This document shows, in pieces, positions 1 through 8,114 of a stretch of DNA of 41,431 bases. Position numbers and translations under genes: made by a program. The notes under the pieces were generated by a model. That model was not told where the DNA came from. It searched no databases and saw nothing but the letters and a program-made list of their open reading frames with translations. Source of the DNA: Chloroflexota bacterium (GTDB lineage Bacteria > Chloroflexota > Anaerolineae > Epilineales > SHYO01); the NCBI GenBank assembly GCA_009692745.1, contig SHYO01000013.1:1-41431 (forward strand). The letters are read 5' to 3'. Every line of letters begins with the position of its first letter. Within the stretch, counting starts at the first letter, position 1.

Positions 1-143
1 TGGACCGCACGACACTGCACAGCAACGTCATCATCTGCCAAGTAGGTTCGTTCATTGGATCGGCCCTCCAGCATGGATTCGAAAGTACAGCCAGTTTACA
101 CCATGTTGCCCACCCCGGCAAAGCTTAACTTAGCGGAAAGTAG

Positions 144-626
144 AGATTCTTCGAATGTGCCAAAATCCAATCTGACACTCACGTCACCTATTCCCTGATA
201 GATGGCGGAATATTCGCGAATAATCCAGCGCTGTGTGCTTATGCCGAAGCGCGCAAAATGGAATCGAAGCCCACGGCGAAGGACATGGTCATCCTGTCTT
301 TGGGAACTGGCGACGTCAAGACACCCTATCACTACGATCAAGTCAAAGACTGGGGAGGCTTGGGGTGGGTCAAACCCGTCATTGATATTCTAATGTCAGG
401 AACCGTCGAAGTGGCGGATTATCAGCTCCGGAAAATGTATGAGGCTGTTAAGGCTTCACGGCAGTATCTGCGTATTCAGTCTCCCCTTGCGCCTGAGAAC
501 GCAGATCTAGGCAATTCGGAACCTGCTAATCTTAACGAACTCGTGGAAATAGGGGAAAGAGCCGCCGAGCAAAACGATGCGGCGTTAGACAAATTTGTAA
601 CTTTGCTGCTAGAACAGAAGAAGTGA
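144..626 (+). pseudogene. patatin-like phospholipase, C-terminal remnant
   Basis: This open frame reads into a typical patatin C-terminal half: YSLIDGGIFANNPALCAYAEA, then DMVILSLGTG. The DGG motif carries the catalytic Asp of the Ser-Asp dyad in patatin-family lipid acyl hydrolases. The N-terminal half with the GxSxG serine is absent. The same frame has stops at 126-128 and 141-143, just where the conserved block before the DGG motif should lie. The first ATG (258) falls after the DGG motif and so could not give an active enzyme. The upstream part may lie outside the window, but the in-frame stops argue for a decayed gene. The stop codon is at 624-626. Confidence 0.7.
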
Positions 627-648
627 AAGGATTTTTCACGTTCCGATA

Positions 649-857
649 GTGAACCCGTCAAAACAGCAATGGCTATTGTCTGTTGGACGCAGCCGCCCAG
701 CGGCTGAGCTACGCCCTGCTGACCGGCGCGCCAGGCCGAGCTGGAGTTGTCGGCGACCTTTGAGACTGAGGAGCTCCCGGCGAGCGAAGCCGCGGCCAAC
801 TGCCTCGCGCTGCAGCAGTCGCCGCCAGCATGAGCTACTGACAACCTGAGGGTTGCG
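649..857. repeat. gene-free stretch with interspersed repeat pieces
   Basis: No gene is seen. Two pieces recur elsewhere. A 21-bp stretch at 773-793 (starting GCTCCCGGCGAGCG) is found again at 12148-12168. A 26-bp stretch at 823-848 recurs with few changes at 2557-2582 and 7220-7245. These pieces lie at the edges of accessory genes, so they look like a dispersed repeat family or recombination seams. The short inverted repeat CAACC/GGTTG at 842-855, just past the end of the next gene, may help end its transcript. Confidence 0.5.
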
Positions 858-2417
858 TCAGGCACGGATGAGCGTGATCGTGCGCCCGGCCGGGGTCGCG
901 GCCGGCTCAGCCGCGGTGCGTTTGGCGATGGGCGGCTGGCCGCTGCGCCGGTCGAAGATCACCAGCCAACCGCTGGGCAGGCCGAGCCCGTCCAGGTAGG
1001 CGTCGAGCTGCGCCAGCCCCTCAGGCAGCGGGTCATCCTCGCCATCGCGCCACACCTTGAGCTCGATCCCCAGCGTCACCGGCTGCGGCCCGCCGTAGCG
1101 TAGGCAGAGGTCGATGCGCCGCGTGCCGATGGCGTACTCGCGATCGAGCGTGCCATTCCCGTTCACTACCCGGTGCAGAAACGCCATCAGCACCAACTGC
1201 GCCGCTACCTCGTGATAGTGTACGCTGCCCAACAGCGGCTGGCCGTGCTGGCGCCAGAAGGCGAGAAACGCAGTCAGCAGCTTGTCGATGTCCAGGCTGC
1301 CCGTGGGTTTGAGCCAGGTCGGGCTGATGTGCGGCAGTGAGGCCGTAGTCGTGTAAGCGAGCACGCGCGGGAGCACTTCGCGGTAGATCGGATTGGCAAT
1401 CACCAGGCCGCCGGCGCCGTCGAAGCGGCAGAGTCCCAGATCGACCAGGAAGCGAATGTCGTCCTGCGGCACGTCGCTCAACGACCCACCAGTCAGGATC
1501 GGCTCGATAACGCGGCGCACGCGCGGCTCGCGCAGCCGTTCGGCCAGGCTGTCCAGATGGGTGTCCTGCCGCTGGATCAGCAGCTCCTTGGCGGTCTGGA
1601 TGTGCTCGGGCGTGATGACAAGCGCCGGATCGGCGGCCACCTCCATCACCGCGCGGCGCGCCAGGGCGTTGACCAGCCACGGCTGTCCCAGGGTCAAGGC
1701 ATAGGCCAGCGCCACGGCCTCCGGCGTAAAGCGTTGGCCGGTCTCCGCCGTATGCTGGCCGTAGAGTGCGGCCACGTCGCCAGCCGAGAAATCGCCGAGC
1801 GTCAGCGACTCGGTTTTGATATTGAACGGGCTGGCTGTGTTGAGCCGGTCACTGCCACCCGAAGCCACCTTGTAGTCGCGCACGTCGCGCAGGCCGATGA
1901 GCACGACCGACCAGGGGAAGCTGCGTGGGCGGTCGAAGTAGCCCGTGCGCAGTTGGCGCAGCACGGAGATCAACGTGGCGTTTTGCAGCGCATCGATCTC
2001 ATCGATAAAGAGCACCAGTGGCCGCGGCGCAGCTTCGGCCCACATCTGTAGCGCACGGCCAATGCGGGCGCCTGGACGCGCCGCGGGCCAGGGGGGCGGC
2101 TGCAAATCTGGAGCCAGGCGGGCACTGATTGCCCGCTGCCACTCGTCCAGAATCGCCAGTTCTGCGGCGCCGGGGTCGTCGTTGAAGGCCGCCCCCACCT
2201 CGACGGAGACCAGCACGGCCACGTAGTCCCCCGAGGCGGTGAGTTCCTGCGCCAGATTAGTCATCGCGGTCGTCTTGCCGCTCTGGCGCGGCGCATGGAT
2301 CACGAAGTAGTTCTGGTCGGCCACCAAGGGCCGCGCCAGCGGCACGCGTGCCGCGGCAGGCAGCATGTAGTGGATGTCGGGCTTGCACGGTCCGGCAACA
2401 TTGAAGCGGCGTGGCAT
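858..2417 (-). CDS. AAA-like ATPase with C-terminal PD-(D/E)XK-like domain (copy 1)
   Basis: A 519-residue protein. The N-terminus (MPRRFNVAGPCKPDIHYMLP) leads into a P-loop ATPase domain of the AAA-like (AAA_35) type, with Walker A APRQSGKTT near residue 50 and Walker B PLVLFIDEIDAL near residue 150. The C-terminal third reads RRIDLCLRYG then LGIELKVW, the D...ExK arrangement of PD-(D/E)XK nuclease-like folds. The start at 2417 follows a GGAGGA ribosome site; longer frames upstream run through the promoter. The substrate is unknown. Such proteins are common in Chloroflexota and Cyanobacteria and are usually annotated only as ATP-binding proteins. It is a tandem duplicate of the next gene (same length, offset 1734 bp), with near-identical tracts broken by diverged ones. 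A role in defence or DNA processing is only a guess. Confidence 0.85.
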   Translation of the reverse strand: MPRRFNVAGPCKPDIHYMLPAAARVPLARPLVADQNYFVIHAPRQSGKTTAMTNLAQELTASGDYVAVLVSVEVGAAFNDDPGAAELAILDEWQRAISARLAPDLQPPPWPAARPGARIGRALQMWAEAAPRPLVLFIDEIDALQNATLISVLRQLRTGYFDRPRSFPWSVVLIGLRDVRDYKVASGGSDRLNTASPFNIKTESLTLGDFSAGDVAALYGQHTAETGQRFTPEAVALAYALTLGQPWLVNALARRAVMEVAADPALVITPEHIQTAKELLIQRQDTHLDSLAERLREPRVRRVIEPILTGGSLSDVPQDDIRFLVDLGLCRFDGAGGLVIANPIYREVLPRVLAYTTTASLPHISPTWLKPTGSLDIDKLLTAFLAFWRQHGQPLLGSVHYHEVAAQLVLMAFLHRVVNGNGTLDREYAIGTRRIDLCLRYGGPQPVTLGIELKVWRDGEDDPLPEGLAQLDAYLDGLGLPSGWLVIFDRRSGQPPIAKRTAAEPAATPAGRTITLIRA

Positions 2418-2457
2418 GGTCTCCTCCGAAGAACCTGAACGAAACCGTCTTGTACCA

Positions 2458-2463
2458 TTATAC
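2458..2463 (-). promoter_or_regulatory. -10 element of AAA gene copy 1
   Basis: On the minus strand TATAAT lies about 40 bp before the start codon. The surrounding block is the same in front of copy 2 (near 4191-4198), so each copy kept its own promoter. No clear -35 hexamer is visible. Confidence 0.5.
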
Positions 2464-2591
2464 CACACCCTGCTGACCGATACGCCCTTTGGCGACTGCC
2501 TGACCACCCTGGCGCTGCGCGCCCTGGGTCCGGCCAGGCCACGCAGCAGCAGTCGCCGCCAGCATGAGGTGCTGACAACCTGAGGGTTGCG

Positions 2592-4151
2592 TCAGGCGCG
2601 GATGAGCGTGATCGTGCGCCCGGCCGGGGTCGCGGCCGGCTCAGCCGCGGTGCGTTTGGCGATGGGCGGCTGGCCGCTGCGCCGGTCGAAGATCACCAGC
2701 CAACCGCTGGGCAGGTCAAGTCCGTCCAGATAGGCGTCGAGCTGCGCCAGCCCCTCAGCTAGTGGGTCATCCTCGCCATCGCGCCACACCTTGAGCTCGA
2801 TCCCCAGCGTCACCGGCTGCGGCCCGCCATAGCACAGGCAGAGGTCAATGCGCCGCGTGCCGATGGCGTACTCGCGATCGAGCGTGCCATTCCCGTTCAC
2901 CACCCGGTGCAGAAACGCCATCAGCACCAACTGTGCCGCTACCTCGTGATAGTGTACGCTCCCCAGCAACGGCTGGCCGTGTTGGCGCCAGAAGGCGAGA
3001 AACGCAGTCAGCAGCTTGTCGATGTCCAGGCTGCCCGTGGGTTTGAGCCACGTCGGGCTGATGTGGGGCAGTGAATCCTGCGGGCTATTGGCCAACACCC
3101 GCGGGATGACTTCGCGATAGATCGGGTTGGCGATCACCAGGCCGCCCGCTGGATCACGCCGCGCCAGGCCTAGATCGACGACAAACTGGCGGTCATCCGC
3201 TGGCAAGTCACCCAGCGCGGCGCCCGCCAACATCGGCTCGATGACGCGGCGCACGCGCGGCTCGCGCAGCCGTTCGGCCAGGCTGTCCAGATGGGTGTCC
3301 TGCCGCTGGATCAGCAGTTCTTTGGCGGTCTGGATGTGCTCGGGCGTGATGGCAAGCGCCGGATCGGCGGCCACCTCCATCACCGCGCGGCGCGCCAGGG
3401 CGTTGACCAGCCACGGCTGTCCCAGGGTCAATGCATAGGCCAGCGCCACAGCCTCCGGCGTAAAGCGTTGGCCGGTCTCCGCCGTATGCTGGCCGTAGAG
3501 CGTCGCCACGTCGCCGGCCGAGAAATCGCCGAGCGTCAGCGACTCGGTTTTGATATTGAACGGGCTGGCCGTGTTGAGGCGGTCACTGCCGCCCGAAGCC
3601 ACCTTGTAGTCGCGCACATCGCGCAGGCCGATGAGCGCCAGCGACCAGGGAAAACCACCGGGACGCCAGTCGTAGCCCGCGCGTAGTTGGCGCAGCACGG
3701 AGATCAACGTGTCGTTTTGCAGCGCGTCGATCTCATCGATGAAGAGCACCAAGGGTCGCGGCGCAGCTTCGGCCCAGGCGCGCAGGGCGGCGCTGATGCG
3801 TTCACCGGCTTCCGTGGCTGGCCAGCGCGGCGGCTGCATCTCCGCCGGTAACCGGACAGCGGCAGCGTTGCGCCAATTGCTCAAAATCGCCAGTTCCGCG
3901 GCGCCGGGGTCGTCGTTGAAGGCTGCCCCCACCTCGACGGAGACCAGCACGGCCACGTAGTCGCCCGCTGCGGTGAGTTCCTGCGCCAGATTGGTCATCG
4001 CGGTGGTCTTGCCGCTCTGGCGCGGCGCATGGATCACGAAGTAGTTCTGGTCGGCCACCAGGCGGCGCGCCAGCGGCACGCGCGCGGCGGCGGGCAGCAT
4101 GTAGTGGATGTCGGGCTTGCATGGTCCGGCAACATTGAAGCGGCGTGGCAT
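2592..4151 (-). CDS. AAA-like ATPase with C-terminal PD-(D/E)XK-like domain (copy 2)
   Basis: A 519-residue paralogue of the downstream gene, with the same Walker A (APRQSGKTT), Walker B (LFIDEIDAL) and C-terminal RRIDLCLCYG ... GIELKVW motif. The start at 4151 uses the same GGAGGA ribosome site; the frame is open much further upstream, but that part is promoter and repeat DNA. The copies are nearly identical over the first 80 residues, the middle and the last 130. They differ sharply in three windows: ARLAPDLQPPPW versus VRLPAEMQPPRW, the segment after LRQLR, and ILTGGSLSDVPQDD versus MLAGAALGDLPADD. This mosaic suggests gene conversion or recombination with further paralogues, not simple drift since duplication. 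Confidence 0.85.
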   Translation of the reverse strand: MPRRFNVAGPCKPDIHYMLPAAARVPLARRLVADQNYFVIHAPRQSGKTTAMTNLAQELTAAGDYVAVLVSVEVGAAFNDDPGAAELAILSNWRNAAAVRLPAEMQPPRWPATEAGERISAALRAWAEAAPRPLVLFIDEIDALQNDTLISVLRQLRAGYDWRPGGFPWSLALIGLRDVRDYKVASGGSDRLNTASPFNIKTESLTLGDFSAGDVATLYGQHTAETGQRFTPEAVALAYALTLGQPWLVNALARRAVMEVAADPALAITPEHIQTAKELLIQRQDTHLDSLAERLREPRVRRVIEPMLAGAALGDLPADDRQFVVDLGLARRDPAGGLVIANPIYREVIPRVLANSPQDSLPHISPTWLKPTGSLDIDKLLTAFLAFWRQHGQPLLGSVHYHEVAAQLVLMAFLHRVVNGNGTLDREYAIGTRRIDLCLCYGGPQPVTLGIELKVWRDGEDDPLAEGLAQLDAYLDGLDLPSGWLVIFDRRSGQPPIAKRTAAEPAATPAGRTITLIRA

Positions 4152-4233
4152 GGTCTCCTCCGAAGAACTTGAACGAACTCGTCTTTTACCATTATACCAC
4201 ACCCTGCTAACCGACACGCCCTTTGGCGACAGG

Positions 4234-4284
4234 GCAATCGCATTTAGCGGATTTCCTGGGAGCGCTCCCAGAAGATGCGATTGC
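4234..4284. repeat. nested inverted repeat
   Basis: The outer arms GCAATCGCAT (4234-4243) and ATGCGATTGC (4275-4284) enclose a perfect 16-bp palindrome CTGGGAGCGCTCCCAG (4256-4271). The left half recurs at 33074-33108 and the outer arm alone at 11073-11082. The inner arm CTGGGAGCGC is also the end sequence of the 63-bp units in the primase gene. This points to one dispersed palindromic family. It lies between divergent genes just before a promoter. Confidence 0.7.
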
Positions 4285-4299
4285 TTTGTTGGAATTGCT

Positions 4300-4328
4300 T
4301 TGCCCTCGGTAGATATCCGTGGTATACT
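4300..4328 (+). promoter_or_regulatory. promoter of the large S74 surface protein gene
   Basis: -35 TTGCCC (4300-4305), a 17-bp spacer and -10 TATACT (4323-4328). Transcription would start near 4335, leaving a leader of about 185 nt before the start codon at 4520. I see no recognised riboswitch in that leader. Confidence 0.55.
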
Positions 4329-4519
4329 GAGAAGACCCCCCAACGCTATGCTTTGACCCGATGCCAGGGTAGTGGCGGGTGTGCTGCCCTCCCGCCTTTT
4401 GGCCGGAGCCGGGTGCTCTGGCAGCGCCGTCACTCTGCCAGTCGATTCCCCATTCAAAGAGTTTCCCATAAGCCGTGGCCCATGGGCCACACCGCCATTT
4501 CACAGGAGGAAGGAATTCC

Positions 4520-7135
4520 ATGCCAGCAAGTTGGTTATCGCCACAAAGAAGAATGTCCACTGCCATCATCGCCGTCCTGCTGGTCTTCTTGGCCGGCATC
4601 GGCGGCGTGGGGGCGCAGGGGCCGCGTCCCACGGGCGCCAGCAGCAACACCAGTATCAGCGCCGGCTGCCCCCCCGGCAACAGCTACGACTCGGGCTGTG
4701 ATGTCGACCATGACGGCGCCATCACGGTGGTGGACCTGCAGCGAGTGGCGGTGCGCTACAGCGCGACCGGCGCCTTCACCAGCGATGGCTGGCTGCTCAC
4801 CGGGAACAGCGACACCAGCCCCAGCACGAACTTCCTGGGCACCAGCGACTCCCAGCCGCTGGTCCTGCGCACCAACAACGTCGAGCGGCTGCGGCTGGAC
4901 AGCAGCGGCAAGTTGGGGATCGGCACCACCACGCCCAACGAGCAGTTGCAACTGACCGGCAACCTGCGCCTGCCGCCCACCACCGCCACCAGCGGCATCA
5001 TCCGCTCCGGCAGCGACACCCTGCTGCACACCTATGGGACGAGCAATTTCTTCGTCGGAGTGAATGCCGGTAACCTGACCATGACGGGCTCCCAAAATAC
5101 GGCCTCTGGCGCGTCTGCTCTCGCCTCCAACATCACGGGCTGCTGCAACACGGCCTCTGGCGCGTCTGCTCTCGCCTCCAACACCGACGGCTTAGGCAAC
5201 ACGGCCTCTGGCTCTGCTGCTCTCCGCTTCAACACCACGGGCAACTACAACACGGCCTCTGGATATCAAGCTCTCTACTTCAACACCACAGGCGGCTACA
5301 ACACGACCTCTGGCAAAGATGCTCTCTTCTCCAACACCACGGGCAGCCGGAATACAGCAGTGGGCTTTGGGGCAGGGTACACCGCGGCTCCCGCCAACGC
5401 CAATACCACAGGCTCGCACAACACCTTCCTCGGCTACAACGCCGGCCCTGCCACCAGTACCGAGTTGAACAACGCCATCGCCATCGGCTACAACGCCCTG
5501 GTAGGGGCCAGCAACGCCCTGGTGCTGGGGGGCACAGGGGTCGACGCCGTCAAGGTAGGCATTGGCACAACCACGCCGAATGAGCAGTTGGAGCTGACCG
5601 GCAACCTGCGCCTGCCGCCCACCAGCGCCACCAGTGGTATCATCAAATCCGGCAGCAGTACCCTATTGCACACCTATGGGTCGGGCAATTTCTTCGCCGG
5701 AGTGGACGCCGGCAACCTGACCATGTCGGGTGCCTTCAACACGGCCTCTGGCTATCAAGCTCTCACCGCAAACACCACAGGCAGCTACAACACAGCCTCC
5801 GGCTATCAAGCTCTCACCGCCAACACCACGGGCAGCTCCAACACGGCCTCTGGCCATCAAACTCTCAACTCCAACACCACGGGCAACTACAACACGGCCT
5901 CCGGCTATGCTGCTCTCGAATCCAACACCACAGGAAGCAATAACACGGCCTCCGGCTATGCTGCTCTCAACTCCAATACCACGGGCAGCAGCAACACGGC
6001 CTCTGGCAAGGGATCTCTCCAGTCTAACACCGAGGGCAGCGCCAACACAGCCTCTGGCGGTTCTGCTCTCCAGTCCAACACCACGGGCGGCTACAACTCG
6101 GCCTCTGGCTTTGCTGCTCTTGTCTCCAACATCGCGGGCAACTACAACACGGCCTCTGGCTATCAGGCGCTCTACTCCAACATTACGGGCACCAACAACA
6201 CGGCCTCTGGCAAAGATGCTCTCCAGTCCAACACCACGGGCAATGGCAACACCGCCGTAGGACGGGGGGCAGGGTACACCGTGACTCCCGCCAACGCCAA
6301 TACCACCGGCTCGAACAACACCTTCCTCGGTGCCCAAGCCGGCCCTGCCACCAGTGCCCAGTTGGACAACGCCACCGCCATCGGCACCAACGCCTTGGTA
6401 GGCGCTAGCAACGCCCTGGTGCTGGGGGGCACAGGCGCCTACACGGTCAATGTGGGCATCGGCTTGACCAATCCCACGTATCGCCTGCAACTGGCCGAAG
6501 ACTCGGCCGCTAAGCCCAGCGGCGGCTCCTGGACAAATCCTTCGGACCGCCGCCTGAAAGAAAATATCCAACCCTTCAGCGACGGCCTGAGCACGCTGGC
6601 GCGCATCGACCCGGTGCGCTACACCCTGAACCGCAAGGGCGGCATGCCCAAAGGCGCGCAGGGCATCGGCGTCATCGCTCAGGACGTGAAGGAGGCCATC
6701 CCCTACACCATTTCCACCTTCAAAGCCAGGCTGAATCCGGAGGATAAGAGCGAGACCGAGCTGTACAGCTTCGACAGCAGCGCCCTGACCTTCGTCACCA
6801 TCAACGCGGTGAAGGAGCTGAAGGCCGAGAACGATGCTCAGCAATCCCGCATTACGGCGCTGGAGCAGCAGAATCAGACACTGCAAGCACAGAATCAGGC
6901 GCTGGCAGTGCAAGTAGCGGCCCTGCAACAACAGCAGGGAACGCAACAGCAACAAACGGATGCCCTGGTCGCCCGGCTGGCGGCGCTGGAGAAGGCGGCT
7001 GGACAGAGTGCTGCCCAACCCGCTGCCCCAGGAAACGGCGGCCTGGCCGGCAACCTGCCCGGCGCCGGGGTGGTGCTGGGGGGGCTGCTGCTGGCAGGAC
7101 TGCTGCTGGGACCGCGCTTCCGCTCGGGGGGGTAA
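4520..7135 (+). CDS. secreted S74-chaperone surface protein with dockerin-like motif and head repeats
   Basis: An 871-residue exported protein. The start at 4520 has a strong AGGAGG/AAGGA ribosome site. A signal peptide covers residues 1-32 (likely cleavage after GVGA). An EF-hand loop DVDHDGAITVVD (61-72) resembles one half of a dockerin. The central region is a duplicated block with 5 and then 10 copies of a 17-residue repeat (consensus NTASGYQALxSNTTGxx), each block closing with an NTAVG...NTFLG module. A peptidase S74 domain starts at S675 (SDRRLK); in this family the Ser and the Lys five residues on (K680) cut the chaperone domain off after the fibre trimerises. Then come a Gln-rich coiled coil and a tail LPGAG-hydrophobic-RFR. 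Probably a trimeric surface fibre or adhesin. It is often called a tail fibre protein, but no phage genes are nearby. Confidence 0.85.
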   Translation: MPASWLSPQRRMSTAIIAVLLVFLAGIGGVGAQGPRPTGASSNTSISAGCPPGNSYDSGCDVDHDGAITVVDLQRVAVRYSATGAFTSDGWLLTGNSDTSPSTNFLGTSDSQPLVLRTNNVERLRLDSSGKLGIGTTTPNEQLQLTGNLRLPPTTATSGIIRSGSDTLLHTYGTSNFFVGVNAGNLTMTGSQNTASGASALASNITGCCNTASGASALASNTDGLGNTASGSAALRFNTTGNYNTASGYQALYFNTTGGYNTTSGKDALFSNTTGSRNTAVGFGAGYTAAPANANTTGSHNTFLGYNAGPATSTELNNAIAIGYNALVGASNALVLGGTGVDAVKVGIGTTTPNEQLELTGNLRLPPTSATSGIIKSGSSTLLHTYGSGNFFAGVDAGNLTMSGAFNTASGYQALTANTTGSYNTASGYQALTANTTGSSNTASGHQTLNSNTTGNYNTASGYAALESNTTGSNNTASGYAALNSNTTGSSNTASGKGSLQSNTEGSANTASGGSALQSNTTGGYNSASGFAALVSNIAGNYNTASGYQALYSNITGTNNTASGKDALQSNTTGNGNTAVGRGAGYTVTPANANTTGSNNTFLGAQAGPATSAQLDNATAIGTNALVGASNALVLGGTGAYTVNVGIGLTNPTYRLQLAEDSAAKPSGGSWTNPSDRRLKENIQPFSDGLSTLARIDPVRYTLNRKGGMPKGAQGIGVIAQDVKEAIPYTISTFKARLNPEDKSETELYSFDSSALTFVTINAVKELKAENDAQQSRITALEQQNQTLQAQNQALAVQVAALQQQQGTQQQQTDALVARLAALEKAAGQSAAQPAAPGNGGLAGNLPGAGVVLGGLLLAGLLLGPRFRSGG
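5096..5350 (+). repeat. 5 x 51-bp in-frame repeat (head block 1)
   Basis: Five tandem 51-bp units encode residues 193-277, each starting NTASG or NTTSG. The block is followed by a non-repeating NTAVG...NTFLG closing module. The period is exact, so copy number can change without breaking the frame. Confidence 0.9.
5738..6247 (+). repeat. 10 x 51-bp in-frame repeat (head block 2)
   Basis: Ten tandem 51-bp units encode residues 407-576 with the same consensus as block 1. The sequence before both blocks (GIGTTTPNEQL ... GNLTM) and after both (NTAVG ... NALVLGGTG) is duplicated too. The protein therefore arose by doubling a whole module, followed by unequal repeat growth. Confidence 0.9.
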
Positions 7136-7155
7136 GGCCAATATCGCCGCTGGTG

Positions 7156-7189
7156 CCCGGCGAGCCCGCTGCTTTCCAGGCTCGCCGGG
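7156..7189 (+). terminator. conserved hairpin downstream of the large S74 gene
   Basis: The arms CCCGGCGAGC (7156-7165) and GCTCGCCGGG (7180-7189) form a 10-bp stem with a 14-nt loop, 20 bp past the stop codon. The same hairpin follows the second complete S74 gene (11013-11050). No T-run follows, so it is either a terminator without a U-tract or an mRNA-stabilising stem. Confidence 0.5.
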
Positions 7190-7473
7190 TACTTCCCACC
7201 AGCAGCACAACCTTCGCCCCGCCAGCATAAGCTGCTGACAACCTGCGGGCCGCAGCCGGCCCGCCTCTGGTCCGCCCCGGTAAAGGCTTTGGTGGTTCGG
7301 ACGTGTCTAGCCAGCGTCGGAGACTTGGCGTCATCCGGCGCAGATGAATCTCAGTGTTAGCTTGTCTCATGGGATAATCGAAAAATGTGGTCTTGAACCT
7401 GGGTAGAAGCCGCCTGGTTTTTCTGTTATAATGGAGCTATATGATTATGACGAGAAGGCACGAGTAATAGACA
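7190..7473. other. spacer before the mntA/hepT module
   Basis: No gene is seen. The first part holds the 26-bp dispersed repeat (7220-7245). The second part becomes AT-richer and carries TATAAT at 7427-7432, a likely -10 for mntA. The only upstream hexamer at 17-bp spacing (TAGAAG, 7404-7409) is weak. Confidence 0.45.
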
Positions 7474-7779
7474 ATGAATGCTCAAATATCCATTTCAAAA
7501 CATAGGCTTGTTCCGTTTTGCCAAGAGCGAGGCATTCAATGGTTGGCCGTATTCGGTTCAGCATTGAGGGCGGACTTTCGCTCAGATAGCGATGTTGACG
7601 TGCTTGTCAGATTCGATCCAGATCGTATCCCAGGACTCTTAGGGATGGCTCGCATTGAGCGCGAGTTATCGGATCTGTTTGGGAAACGGAAAATCGATTT
7701 ACGTACGCCTGAGGACCTGAGTCGTTATTTTCGCCAACAAGTACTTGAACAGGCTGAGGTGCAGTATGCAGATGGATGA
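7474..7779 (+). CDS. mntA: MntA-type nucleotidyltransferase antitoxin
   Basis: A 101-residue minimal nucleotidyltransferase. The signature GSX10DXD is complete: G28-S29, then D40 and D42 ([15 protein letters not shown]), the metal-binding residues of the DNA polymerase beta fold. In characterised MntA/HepT (type VII) pairs, MntA adds AMP units to a Tyr of the HEPN toxin and so blocks it. The next gene overlaps its end by 14 bp, as expected for a coupled antitoxin-toxin pair. No good ribosome site precedes the ATG; GAGAAGG lies about 15 nt upstream. The module sits between a complete S74 gene and a 5'-truncated one, is less GC-rich than both, and was probably acquired. Confidence 0.85.
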   Translation: MNAQISISKHRLVPFCQERGIQWLAVFGSALRADFRSDSDVDVLVRFDPDRIPGLLGMARIERELSDLFGKRKIDLRTPEDLSRYFRQQVLEQAEVQYADG

Positions 7780-8113
7780 TGAGATACGCCTGAGGCATAT
7801 GCTGGACGCTGCACGTGAGGCAAGGTCATTCATAGTTGGGCGAAAGCGTGCTGACTTGAATCAAGATCGGGTACTTGTGCTAGCCCTTGTTAAATCAGTG
7901 GAGATCGTTGGTGAAGCTGCATTCACGATGTCTGAAACAACGAAGGAGATGTCGCCAAATATTCCCTGGGCCGATATTATCGGAATGCGGCATCGCCTCG
8001 TTCATGCCTATTTCGATATTAATCTCGACGTTCTTTGGCAAACGGTGCAAAACGATCTGCCTACCTTAATTGCACAGATCAATCCACTGGTACCCCCAGA
8101 CAAGTCTTCATAG
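7766..8113 (+). CDS. hepT: HEPN-domain ribonuclease toxin HepT
   Basis: A 115-residue all-alpha HEPN protein (formerly DUF86). The catalytic RX4HXY motif is intact: R75, H80 and Y82 in RHRLVHAY. The Tyr is the residue AMPylated by MntA in studied systems. HEPN toxins act as homodimeric RNases. The start is ambiguous between ATG 7766 and ATG 7772; 7766 has AGG six bases upstream and is preferred. Its stop is immediately followed by sequence matching the inside of the S74 domain, so the 3' boundary of the acquired module lies right here. Confidence 0.85.
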   Translation: MQMDDEIRLRHMLDAAREARSFIVGRKRADLNQDRVLVLALVKSVEIVGEAAFTMSETTKEMSPNIPWADIIGMRHRLVHAYFDINLDVLWQTVQNDLPTLIAQINPLVPPDKSS

Positions 8114-8114
8114 C

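Noticed and set aside
4152-4490. N-terminal extension of AAA gene copy 2 to 632 residues
   Set aside because: The extension translates promoter and palindromic repeat DNA; copy 1 and the GGAGGA site fix the start at 4151.
5663-7228. 521-residue minus-strand ORF antisense to the large S74 gene
   Set aside because: It is a mirror of the 51-bp repeats (ARGRVVAARGV pattern) with no start signals; the plus-strand gene has signal peptide, motifs and ribosome site.
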